From Alphaproteobacteria bacterium UBA6178 (GTDB lineage: Bacteria > Pseudomonadota > Alphaproteobacteria > Rickettsiales > UBA3002), in assembly GCA_002422205.1 (NCBI GenBank), contig DITS01000009.1, positions 52,956 to 80,245 of the forward strand: a stretch of DNA of 27,290 nucleotides, in the 5' to 3' direction. The notes under the pieces were generated by a model. It searched no databases. It saw nothing but the letters and a program-made list of their open reading frames with translations, and was not told where the DNA came from. This document shows, piece by piece, positions 14,516 to 21,936 of the stretch; the stretch's first letter is position 1, and each line of letters opens with the position of its first letter. The translations under genes and the position numbers were made by a program.

Positions 14516-15639
14516 TGCGGGTGCCCTTCACATTGTCGCTGTATATTGGCCGCCATTTTCTGATTGCGTTTGCGATTGCGATGGGCGTGATTTTAAGCAT
14601 TATCGGGTTGATCGAGCTGGTGGAGCTGATTCGCCGTGCGTCGCATAAGGAGGATACGGTGCCGTTTCGGATTATTCTGGAAATGGCGCTGATGAAAATG
14701 CCTAATACGGCGGAAAGTATTTTGCCGTTTGGTGTGTTGATTGGTGCGATGGTAGCGCTGGCACGATTAAGCAAAAGCTCCGAATTGGTAGTGGCGCGCG
14801 CCTCGGGCGTATCGGTGTGGCAGTTTCTGATGCCAACCCTGGCGATGGCGCTGATGATCGGCGTGTTTTTTGTGGGTGTTTTTAATCCGCTGTCATCGGC
14901 GATGGTGGCGCGATTTGAAATGCTGGAAGGGAAATATATTACCAACCGTCCGAGCGTGTTGTCGATTTCGCCTTCGGGTTTGTGGTTGCGACAGGTCGAA
15001 ACATCCGATGTGCAGTTTCAGGATAAGCTGGTGCGCGAATATATTATTCATGCGCAACGTATTTCGCAGCAGGATATGTCGCTGTCGGATGTGATTATTT
15101 TTGTGTTTGGGCCGGAGCATCGCTTTATCGGACGAATTGATGCACCGCATGCGGTGCTATTGCCGGGGCATTGGTTGATTCGCGATGCGATGCTGTCGTC
15201 TCCGGGATTGCCGCTGGAGCGCAATGCGGCTTATCATCTGAATACTGAGCTGAGCATCAATGAGATTAAGGAAAGCTTTGCCGAGCCCAAGACCTTATCG
15301 TTCTGGCAGCTGCCGCGCTTTATTGATACGCTGGAGAAGGCCGGATTTTCGGCGCTGCGGCACCGGCTGCATTTTAATACGCTGCTGGCAACACCCTTTA
15401 TGCTGTGTGCGATGGTGTTTATTGCGGCGATCTTTTCGCTGCGCCATCATCGCCGTAGCGGGGCGGGTATGTTGATTGCGGCGGGGATATTATCAGGCTT
15501 TGTGGTGTATTTCGTGTCGAATATTGTCTATGCGCTGGGGTTTTCGGGTGGGATTCCGGTGGGTTTGGCGGCGTGGACGCCGCCGCTGGTGGCGAGCATG
15601 ATCGGCACGGCGTTTTTGCTTCATTATGAGGATGGCTGA
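14515..15639 (+). CDS. lptG: LPS export permease LptG
   Basis: A 374-residue partner of LptF with the same three-plus-three membrane plan and a periplasmic jellyroll domain between. The coupling segment ARLSKSSELVVARASG (about 84-99) matches the equivalent in LptF. C-terminal segments MLCAMVFIAAIFSL and the GAGMLIAAGILSGFVVYF stretch are typical of the family. It overlaps lptF by one base, so the two subunits are translated together. A 116-bp gap with no clear gene separates it from lptD. Confidence 0.94.
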   Translation: MRVPFTLSLYIGRHFLIAFAIAMGVILSIIGLIELVELIRRASHKEDTVPFRIILEMALMKMPNTAESILPFGVLIGAMVALARLSKSSELVVARASGVSVWQFLMPTLAMALMIGVFFVGVFNPLSSAMVARFEMLEGKYITNRPSVLSISPSGLWLRQVETSDVQFQDKLVREYIIHAQRISQQDMSLSDVIIFVFGPEHRFIGRIDAPHAVLLPGHWLIRDAMLSSPGLPLERNAAYHLNTELSINEIKESFAEPKTLSFWQLPRFIDTLEKAGFSALRHRLHFNTLLATPFMLCAMVFIAAIFSLRHHRRSGAGMLIAAGILSGFVVYFVSNIVYALGFSGGIPVGLAAWTPPLVASMIGTAFLLHYEDG

Positions 15640-15755
15640 GCGGATCATTACTTCATCTGTTCATCCTGATATTTTAATCCCCAGAATCCCGTTGCGCGCG
15701 GGGTGCTGAGCCTCTAAAACAGGCTGGGGCAATGGGCCTGTGAAATAAGGATCGT

Positions 15756-17885
15756 ATGGCGCGCAAAAGCGAATATATCATCGGATGGTTGGGGGTTTCG
15801 GCGGCATTGCTGGCGGCGTCGGCGGTGGCGCAGCCGCGACTTGATGCGCGGGAGCCGGTTTATCTGGAAGCGGAAAAGCTGGGCTATGACCAGAAAAACG
15901 CGATTGTGATTGCGCGCGGCAAGGTGGAGGTGGTGCAGGGCAGCACGGTGCTGTTTGCCGACCAGCTTACTTATTACCAGAATGAAGGCATTGTGCGCGC
16001 TGATGGCAATGTAGTGGTGACCGACGAAGACGGCAATGCGTATTTTGGCGATCAGGTGCAGTTGAGGGAAGATTTGCGCGAGGGGGTGATTCGTCAGTTC
16101 CGCATTCGGATGGTGGATAATTCGCAATTTGCGGCGGTGGAAGCGCGGCGGGTGAGCGAAACGCAAACCGAGCTGACCAAGGCGGTGTATTCGGCGTGTA
16201 AAATCTGCGAAGGGAAATCGCCTTTCTGGCAAATGAAAGCCGGTGAGGTGGAAATTGATGAAGACAAGCAGCGCGTCTATTACGAAGATCTGACGCTGGA
16301 GATGATGGGTGTGCCGGTGGCCTATACGCCGTATTTTTTCCACCCGACGCCGGATGCCGGGCGCAAAAGCGGCATATTGAAGCCGGAATATCAGCAGACG
16401 TCTAATTTGGGTACGGTGATAAAGGTGCCGGTTTATGTGAATATCGCTCCCGATAAAGACGCGACGGTGACGCCTATTTTTACCAGCGAAGAAGGCATGG
16501 TGATGGAGACGGAGTATCGGCAGCTGACGGATAACGGGCAGTTTCATTTTAATGGCAGCCTGACCTATACCGACAAACGTGACGATACCGGTGTGGCGCT
16601 GGATGAGAATGAATTTCGCGGGCATATTTTTGCGCGCGGCGTGCAGGGGCTGACCGAGCATTGGTCGACTGGTTTTGATGTTCAGCGCAGCACCGATGAT
16701 ACCTATATGCGGAAATACCGCTATGGTGATTATAAAAGTCTGAACTCGCGCGTGTATGCTGAGCGGGTGGAAGGGCGCAGCCATGCGCTGATTCAGACGA
16801 TGGCGTTTCAGGGGTTGCAGCTGGATGATGACCCGGATCGGGAGCCGTTTGTGCTGCCGCTGGCGCAGGGCTATTATGAATCGGATGCGGGATGGAATGG
16901 GTCGCGCTGGTTTACCGCGGGCAATACGCAGGTGATTGAGCGTGACGAGGGGCCCAAATCGCGCCGTTTGTCGGTGACGGGGGGGTATAAGCTGCCGGTG
17001 GTGACGGGAGGCGGGCATTTGTTTGATATGCAAGCCTCGGTGCGCAATGATGTGTATTCGGTGGAAGATGTGACGCTGGCATCGGGCGAGAATTATGATG
17101 GGGAGAAGGTGCGGGTGATTCCCGAGGCGGCGGTGAAATGGCGCTATCCGCTGATGAAACAGGTGGGTAGCGGCAGCATGACGATCGAGCCGACGGTGCT
17201 GGCGGTGGCGGCAGGACGCGGCAATAATCCACAGGAAATCCCTAATGAAGATAACCGGATTCCGGAATTTAGTGATAATAATTTATTTCATATTCATCGC
17301 TTCCCAGGATCGGACACGGTGGATGAGGGCAGCCGGATTGCCTATGGCGTGCGCGGGCAATGGATGATGAATCAGCGCGCCAACGCACAGTTTTTGCTGG
17401 GGCAGAATTACAGCTTTGAGAATGATACGCCCTATCCTTACCGCCAGCAGGCGGGGGAGAGCCGGTCTGATTATGTGGCGCGGGTGGGGCTGGATTACCG
17501 TCCGTTTGAGGTGGAATATCAGGTGCGGCTTGATCCGGATGATTTAACCGCGCGGGGCAATATGCTGCTGGCGGGCTATAGCAGCAGCCCGCTGGATCTG
17601 AATCTGGGCTATGTGACGCTGGATAATGACGCGTTTCTGAGCGACCGCGAGGAATTATTGGCGAGTATGGGGCTTGCGGTTACGGATGAATGGACGATTA
17701 CCGGCTCGGGGCGGCGGGATTTGCTGAATGATGATATGTTGTTTGCGTCAGCCGGGCTTGTATTTCAAAATGATTGCTTTACTCTGTACACGAATTTTAG
17801 CAAACAATATACGCGTGATCGTGACTATGAACCGGATACCAGTTTCACCGTACGTGTAGCCTTTAAGAATTTGAATGAATTATGA
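15756..17885 (+). CDS. lptD: LPS-assembly outer-membrane protein LptD
   Basis: A 709-residue outer-membrane translocon that inserts LPS into the outer leaflet with LptE. A signal peptide (about 1-26, ending AVAQP) leads to the OstA-type jellyroll domain (about 30-145; RGKVEVVQGSTVLFADQLTYY), then a long beta-barrel to the C-terminus. Three cysteines are visible, Cys148 and Cys151 (in SACKIC) and Cys674 (in FQNDCF); disulfides between the N-terminal region and barrel are a known feature of LptD. AAGGA lies upstream of the ATG. Its stop overlaps surA in an ATGA. Confidence 0.95.
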   Translation: MARKSEYIIGWLGVSAALLAASAVAQPRLDAREPVYLEAEKLGYDQKNAIVIARGKVEVVQGSTVLFADQLTYYQNEGIVRADGNVVVTDEDGNAYFGDQVQLREDLREGVIRQFRIRMVDNSQFAAVEARRVSETQTELTKAVYSACKICEGKSPFWQMKAGEVEIDEDKQRVYYEDLTLEMMGVPVAYTPYFFHPTPDAGRKSGILKPEYQQTSNLGTVIKVPVYVNIAPDKDATVTPIFTSEEGMVMETEYRQLTDNGQFHFNGSLTYTDKRDDTGVALDENEFRGHIFARGVQGLTEHWSTGFDVQRSTDDTYMRKYRYGDYKSLNSRVYAERVEGRSHALIQTMAFQGLQLDDDPDREPFVLPLAQGYYESDAGWNGSRWFTAGNTQVIERDEGPKSRRLSVTGGYKLPVVTGGGHLFDMQASVRNDVYSVEDVTLASGENYDGEKVRVIPEAAVKWRYPLMKQVGSGSMTIEPTVLAVAAGRGNNPQEIPNEDNRIPEFSDNNLFHIHRFPGSDTVDEGSRIAYGVRGQWMMNQRANAQFLLGQNYSFENDTPYPYRQQAGESRSDYVARVGLDYRPFEVEYQVRLDPDDLTARGNMLLAGYSSSPLDLNLGYVTLDNDAFLSDREELLASMGLAVTDEWTITGSGRRDLLNDDMLFASAGLVFQNDCFTLYTNFSKQYTRDRDYEPDTSFTVRVAFKNLNEL

Positions 17886-19144
17886 TGCGATTGTCGGGCT
17901 TGCTTTTGTTAATGGTGATGAGTGCTCCGGCGATGGCGCAGGAGCAGCCGGCGCAGCTTTCGATTGCGGCGATTGTCAATGACTCGGTGATTTCATCGCT
18001 CGATTATCAGGAGCGGATGCGGCTGGTGCTGGGCTTATCGGGCCGTGCGGATGATCCGCGGGCGCAACAGCTTGCTAAAAAACAGGTGATGCAAACGCTG
18101 GTGGATGAGACGCTGAAATTACAGGAAGCCAAACGTTATAACATCGTGATCAGTGATGCGGATATTTCTGAGGCGCAGGGGCGTATTGAACAGGCGCAAG
18201 GGCGCAAGCCCGGCACATTGGAAGCGTTTGTGGCGCAGCAAGGCTTGCCGGTGGAATCATTCCGTAAGCAGCTGGAAGGTGAGGTGGCGTGGAGCAAGCT
18301 GGTGTCACGCGTGGTACGCCGCAATGTGCGGGTGAGCGATGACGAAGTGTTGCGCGCGCAACAAAGGCTGGCCGCGGGTAAAAAAGTGGAAGAATTACAA
18401 ATCGCGTCGATTGTGTTTCCGGTTGCAAATCCAGCGGATGTGGAAACCATCAGCGGCATTGCGCGCGATGTGCGCAGCCAGCTGATTGCGGGGGCTGATG
18501 CTCAAAGCCTGCTGAGTGAATATCAGCAACGCACCCCGCTGGAATTCGGGCCGCTGACCTGGGTGCAGCGCGAGATGGTGCATGCGGATATCGGTAATGC
18601 GCTGCAGAAAATTGAGGTGGGTGGCATTACGCCGCCGGTGATGACCCCGTCGGGCATTCAGCTGGTGCGGCTGATGGATAAGCGCAGTTTTTCGAATGCG
18701 CCGCAAAGCAATGCGGAAGTGGCGCTGAAACAGATTGTGCTGCGGCTGGATGACAGCGTGACCGATTATGAAATTAAAGTGATGATGGATGTGGCGAAGC
18801 AGCTGCGCGAATATCCGGGTAGCTGTACGCAGCAGGGCATTGGCGGGGTGGAGAATTTTGAAGGGCTGGAAATTGATGTGAATTATGTGCGCACGACGCT
18901 GATGAATATGTCGGCAGATGTGCGTCCACTGGTGGAGCCGTTGCGGGTGACGCAGGTGAGTGAGCCGTTTGCAGCACCGGACGGGATTCATATGCTGATG
19001 CTGTGCGAGCGCATTGATATGCCTGCGGCGTTGCCGGACCGCGAGGAAGTGAAACAGTTAGTGTTTCAGGAAAAGCTGGCGCTGGAAGCCGAGAAATATT
19101 TACGCCGCCTGCGCCGTGAAGCGCTGATTGATGTGCGGCTTTGA
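17882..19144 (+). CDS. surA: periplasmic SurA-type chaperone/peptidyl-prolyl isomerase
   Basis: A 420-residue secreted protein. SurA chaperones outer-membrane beta-barrels, including LptD, across the periplasm. A signal peptide ends at about residue 19 (MSAPAMAQ), followed by the SurA N-terminal domain (IAAIVNDSVISSLDYQERM, about 28-46). Parvulin-like PPIase regions follow at about 170-280 and a more divergent one at about 282-385. The ATG overlaps the lptD stop by four bases; a second ATG one codon in is equally possible. In many proteobacteria pdxA comes next, but here only a heptamer-repeat leader separates surA from rsmA. Confidence 0.92.
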   Translation: MMRLSGLLLLMVMSAPAMAQEQPAQLSIAAIVNDSVISSLDYQERMRLVLGLSGRADDPRAQQLAKKQVMQTLVDETLKLQEAKRYNIVISDADISEAQGRIEQAQGRKPGTLEAFVAQQGLPVESFRKQLEGEVAWSKLVSRVVRRNVRVSDDEVLRAQQRLAAGKKVEELQIASIVFPVANPADVETISGIARDVRSQLIAGADAQSLLSEYQQRTPLEFGPLTWVQREMVHADIGNALQKIEVGGITPPVMTPSGIQLVRLMDKRSFSNAPQSNAEVALKQIVLRLDDSVTDYEIKVMMDVAKQLREYPGSCTQQGIGGVENFEGLEIDVNYVRTTLMNMSADVRPLVEPLRVTQVSEPFAAPDGIHMLMLCERIDMPAALPDREEVKQLVFQEKLALEAEKYLRRLRREALIDVRL

Positions 19145-19184
19145 TAGAGGCTAGAGGCTAGAGGCTAGAGGTTAGGGAATAGGG
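19145..19184 (+). repeat. 7-bp tandem array (CTAGAGG type) forming the rsmA leader
   Basis: TAGAGG, three CTAGAGG units, then TTAGGGA and ATAGGG run directly from the surA stop codon to the rsmA ATG. AGGGA at 19174-19178 is six bases before the ATG and is the only Shine-Dalgarno-like sequence. The heptamer is the same family as in 6834-7032. Confidence 0.88.
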
Positions 19185-20018
19185 ATGAATGAGTTAGTGC
19201 CGTTGCGGGATGTGATTGCGCGGTATGATTTGCGGACGCGTAAATCGCTGGGACAGCATTTTCTGCTCGATACGAATCTGACTGATAAGATTGCGCGGCT
19301 GGCAGGGGATTTGTCGGATAAATGCGTGATTGAAGTGGGGCCCGGGCCGGGAGGGCTGACGCGCTCGATTTTAGCGGCGGGGGCCAAGCGGCTGGTGGTG
19401 CTGGAGAAGGACGAGCGTTGCCTGCCTGCTCTGCGCGAATTACAGGGATTTGCCGAAGGGCGGCTATCGATTATCAGCGGCGATGCCACGCAAGTTTCAT
19501 TGACCGATATTGGCGATGCGCCGCGCGTGATACTTTCGAATTTGCCTTATAATGTGGGCACCGAATTGCTGGTGGGCTGGCTGCATGATATTGCGCGCGA
19601 TAGCGGCGTGTATGCGTCGATGCTGCTGATGTTTCAAAAGGAAGTGGCGGAGCGGATTTGCGCAGTGGAGGGCAGCAAAGCCTATGGGCGCATTTCCATT
19701 TTAGCGCGCTGGCTGTGCGAGGTGCGGCCCGTGCTGATGGTGCCCGCTGCAGCCTTTACCCCGCCGCCCAAGGTGGAATCCGCCGTGGTGCAGCTAGTGC
19801 CACGTGCGCAGCCCTTATATGCGGCGGATGCGGTGATGCTGGAGAAGGTGGTAGCGATTGCATTTCAGCAGCGGCGCAAAATGCTGCGGTCGGCGCTGAA
19901 GCCCCTATCGGCCGATGTGGAGGGATGGTGCCAACGAGCGGGGATTGACAGCGCATTGCGGCCTGATCAGCTGAGTGTGCAGCAGTATTGTGCGCTGGCG
20001 GAAAATTATTTGCACTAA
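19185..20018 (+). CDS. rsmA: 16S rRNA A1518/A1519 dimethyltransferase RsmA (KsgA)
   Basis: A 277-residue methyltransferase that dimethylates two adjacent adenosines near the 3' end of 16S rRNA during 30S assembly. Visible motifs are KSLGQHFLLD (20-29), SAM motif I EVGPGPGG (50-57), and the target-adenine motif NLPY (119-122). The C-terminal RNA-binding domain contains FQQRRKMLRSALK, typical of KsgA. Its leader and likely ribosome-binding site are made of the tandem heptamers just upstream. It converges on gmk; the two stop codons interlock in a four-base overlap. Confidence 0.96.
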   Translation: MNELVPLRDVIARYDLRTRKSLGQHFLLDTNLTDKIARLAGDLSDKCVIEVGPGPGGLTRSILAAGAKRLVVLEKDERCLPALRELQGFAEGRLSIISGDATQVSLTDIGDAPRVILSNLPYNVGTELLVGWLHDIARDSGVYASMLLMFQKEVAERICAVEGSKAYGRISILARWLCEVRPVLMVPAAAFTPPPKVESAVVQLVPRAQPLYAADAVMLEKVVAIAFQQRRKMLRSALKPLSADVEGWCQRAGIDSALRPDQLSVQQYCALAENYLH

Positions 20019-20668
20019 CCGCGATTGCAGAGTTTTTCGATGAATTCTGGGAGGTTGGTTTGGCGGATGCGTTTGACGCGTTCGGCTTCGAGGATATGCA
20101 CGATTTTGGATAAGGCCTGATCGAGGTCGTTATTGATGACGACATAGTCATATTCCTGCCAATGGCTGATTTCAGCGGCGGCTTTATTCATGCGTTTTTG
20201 CACGACTGCTTCGCTGTCTTGCGCTCGGGCGCGCAGGCGGCGCTCCAGCTCGTCGAGCGAGGGGGGGAGGATGAACACGCTCACCAGATCGTCGCGGCGC
20301 TTTTGCGCCAGCTGGCGGGTGCCCTGCCAGTCGATATCGAATAATACATCGATGCCGTCATTGAGCGAGGCTTCGACCAGATGGGCGGGGGTGCCATATT
20401 GATGATCGAACACGTCGGCATGCTCGAGCAGTTTGCCTTGAGCGGCCATGTCGTCGAAGGCGGGTTTGTCGATAAAATAATAATCCTGCTTGTCGATTTC
20501 GCCGGGGCGCATGGGGCGGGTGGTGACGGAGACCGACATGGTGAGCCCGCCATGGCTGCCCAGCAGGCGACGCGAGAGGGTGGTTTTGCCCGCGCCTGAC
20601 GGCGAGGAGAGCACAAACATGAAGCCGCGGCGGTGGCCGGTGGTGTGGGGTGTTTTAGTGGTGGCCAT
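20015..20668 (-). CDS. gmk: guanylate kinase
   Basis: A 217-residue kinase converting GMP and ATP to GDP and ADP. The P-loop is SSPSGAGKTT (21-30). The GMP-binding segment VSVTTRPMRPGE follows, and the lid and C-terminal parts (VLFDIDWQGTRQL, FILPPSLDELERRL) are in family order. The ATG at 20668 has GGAG five bases upstream and gives a normal length; longer in-frame starts run into the PCuAC gene. It overlaps the PCuAC gene by 14 bp upstream and the rsmA stop by four bases downstream. In related genomes gmk is often near rsmA, but here it is in convergent orientation. Confidence 0.95.
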   Translation of the reverse strand: MATTKTPHTTGHRRGFMFVLSSPSGAGKTTLSRRLLGSHGGLTMSVSVTTRPMRPGEIDKQDYYFIDKPAFDDMAAQGKLLEHADVFDHQYGTPAHLVEASLNDGIDVLFDIDWQGTRQLAQKRRDDLVSVFILPPSLDELERRLRARAQDSEAVVQKRMNKAAAEISHWQEYDYVVINNDLDQALSKIVHILEAERVKRIRQTNLPEFIEKLCNRG

Positions 20669-21116
20669 GATGCTCCGGCTCTTTCGGGGTTTGCGCCTTG
20701 TCGCGTGGTTCAACGGTGACGCTGGTTTCGACTTGGCTGTCATCGTCGAAGGTGAGGGTGAGGGGAAACTGATCGCCCAGTGTGAGCGGTTGTTTCAGGC
20801 CGATCAGCATCAGATGCAGGCCGCCCGGTTCGAAGGTTACGGTTGTATCGGCTGCGATAGCAAGCGAAGAAAGCTTGCGCATTTTCATCACCTCATCTTC
20901 GTGGATGTGGGTGTGGATTTCGACCTGCTCGCTTACCGGTGAGGTGAGGGTGGTGAGGGTACGGGCTTCGTTGCTATGGTTGGTGAGGGTGAGATAGGCA
21001 ACGCCGATACTCATGCCTTTCATAGCGGGGGTTGACCACGCTTTGTCGATGGTAAGGGGCTGAGCGAAAGCAATAGCAGGGAAACATAGCAGGCCGATAG
21101 CCAGAAGGATACGCAT
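20655..21116 (-). CDS. periplasmic copper chaperone, PCu(A)C family
   Basis: A 153-residue secreted copper(I) chaperone. A signal peptide ends at AIAFAQP (about 18-19). The defining copper motif H-x10-M-x21-HxM is complete: His68, Met79, His101 and Met103. Extra His70 and His72, and a C-terminal EHHGHH, may also bind metal. PCuAC proteins deliver copper to the CuA site of cytochrome oxidase together with SCO proteins, and a SCO gene lies 35 bp upstream on the same strand. CGGAG precedes the ATG by six bases. The gene end overlaps gmk by 14 bp. Confidence 0.93.
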   Translation of the reverse strand: MRILLAIGLLCFPAIAFAQPLTIDKAWSTPAMKGMSIGVAYLTLTNHSNEARTLTTLTSPVSEQVEIHTHIHEDEVMKMRKLSSLAIAADTTVTFEPGGLHLMLIGLKQPLTLGDQFPLTLTFDDDSQVETSVTVEPRDKAQTPKEPEHHGHH

Positions 21117-21151
21117 GGAGACTCCGTTTCGTCGGGTTAGTGGTTGAGCAC

Positions 21152-21754
21152 TTAACGGTTGATCGTGCGGCGTAGTGTATCAGCTAAAGTTTGTTCTGCA
21201 ACCGTATGTGGGAAATGAGTGATATATTCGCCGTTTTTCCCCATTAAAAAGACAAAGCCGGAGTGATCGACCAGATAGCCCATGGCGGATTCGGGCTGCT
21301 CAACCCTGCTGTAATATACTTTATACGCGTCGGCGACACGCTTGATTTGCTCGGGCGTGCCGGTGAGACCGACAAGACGAGGGTGGAAATTGCTGACATA
21401 TTGGGCCATGGATTCGGGTGTGTCGCGCTCGGGGTCAAGGCTGATGAGGATGGGCTGGACGATATCGGCGTCTTTTCCCATGTTATCCAGCGCGTTTTTG
21501 ATCACCAGCAGGGTAGTGGGGCAAATATCGGGACAATGGGTGAAACCAAAATAGATCAGCGAATAATGGCCTTTGAGCTTGGCTTCGGTGAAGGGTTTGC
21601 CCTGATGGTCGGTGAGGGTGAAGCTGCCACCAATCAACGCCTCGCCACTCTCGCTTGAAGGCGGGGCGGGCGCAAGTAATTCGGGCTTTACCAGCATCAC
21701 CAGCCAGAACACCAGAATGATTCCCACAGAGATTTTAAGGGCCAAAAATCGCAT
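21152..21754 (-). CDS. SCO1/SenC-family copper chaperone
   Basis: A 200-residue membrane-anchored thioredoxin-fold protein for assembly of the CuA centre of cytochrome c oxidase. An N-terminal membrane anchor (about 5-23) is followed by the redox/copper motif CPDIC (Cys74, Cys78) and the copper-ligand His164 in VDHSGFVF. Length and order are normal. The ATG has no ribosome-binding site of its own, but a 37-residue reading frame with a strong one overlaps its start by 20 bp, so translation may be coupled. It probably forms a copper-delivery operon with the PCuAC gene. Confidence 0.94.
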   Translation of the reverse strand: MRFLALKISVGIILVFWLVMLVKPELLAPAPPSSESGEALIGGSFTLTDHQGKPFTEAKLKGHYSLIYFGFTHCPDICPTTLLVIKNALDNMGKDADIVQPILISLDPERDTPESMAQYVSNFHPRLVGLTGTPEQIKRVADAYKVYYSRVEQPESAMGYLVDHSGFVFLMGKNGEYITHFPHTVAEQTLADTLRRTINR

Positions 21755-21848
21755 AATGGCGCATCAATAAAGGGGCATGATACAACTGTAAAGTGAAGAA
21801 AAATGACAATATTGCTACAACAAATAGTACCGCATCCGGTATGTTCAT
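21735..21848 (-). CDS. predicted 37-residue single-pass membrane peptide upstream of the SCO gene
   Basis: A short reading frame that ordinary gene finders may skip. The ATG is preceded by AGAGGAA with a six-base spacer, one of the best ribosome-binding sites in the window. The product begins MNIPDAVLFVVAILSFFF, then has TLQLYHAPLLMRHYAIFGP; it is one hydrophobic helix (about 6-19) with a short basic, aromatic tail. Its stop lies 20 bp inside the SCO gene, whose own start lacks a ribosome-binding site. It could be a small subunit or assembly factor of a respiratory complex, or a translated leader that couples SCO synthesis. I recognise no family. Confidence 0.6.
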   Translation of the reverse strand: MNIPDAVLFVVAILSFFFTLQLYHAPLLMRHYAIFGP

Positions 21849-21854
21849 ACTAAG

Positions 21855-21861
21855 TTCCTCT
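21855..21861 (-). promoter_or_regulatory. ribosome-binding site of the 37-residue peptide
   Basis: On the minus strand this reads AGAGGAA, six bases before the ATG at 21848. It is the main evidence that the short frame is translated. Confidence 0.65.
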
Positions 21862-21876
21862 AATTTATTATAAAAT

Positions 21877-21905
21877 TTGACAAATTGGGAGCGGTGTGCT
21901 AAATT
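21877..21905 (+). promoter_or_regulatory. near-consensus sigma70-type promoter
   Basis: TTGACA (21877-21882) is separated by exactly 17 bp from TAAATT (21900-21905) in an AT-rich stretch. It lies 31 bp before the ATG of the proline-rich protein. It is the best promoter match in the window. The divergent SCO-side gene must start from the same short region. Confidence 0.75.
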
Positions 21906-21936
21906 GTATATTATAAGCTTAGGGGAACTACACGCC

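Noticed and set aside
15640..15755. Small RNA or gene between lptG and lptD
   Set aside because: Only short, weak inverted repeats and the lptD ribosome-binding site are visible. Nothing else can be supported.
15714..17033. Long open frame (439 codons) on the minus strand antisense to lptD
   Set aside because: It is rich in His, Arg, Ile and Pro with no domain or start signal and exactly mirrors the codon pattern of lptD. It is a GC-driven shadow.
20669..20743. Upstream extension of guanylate kinase by 25 residues
   Set aside because: The extension overlaps the PCuAC gene and adds a non-family basic stretch. The ATG at 20668 has a good ribosome-binding site and gives normal length.
21877..21936. 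TTG start extending the proline-rich protein by 20 residues
   Set aside because: This TTG is the first part of a TTGACA -35 box, and the extension covers the -10 box. The ATG at 21937 has its own ribosome-binding site.
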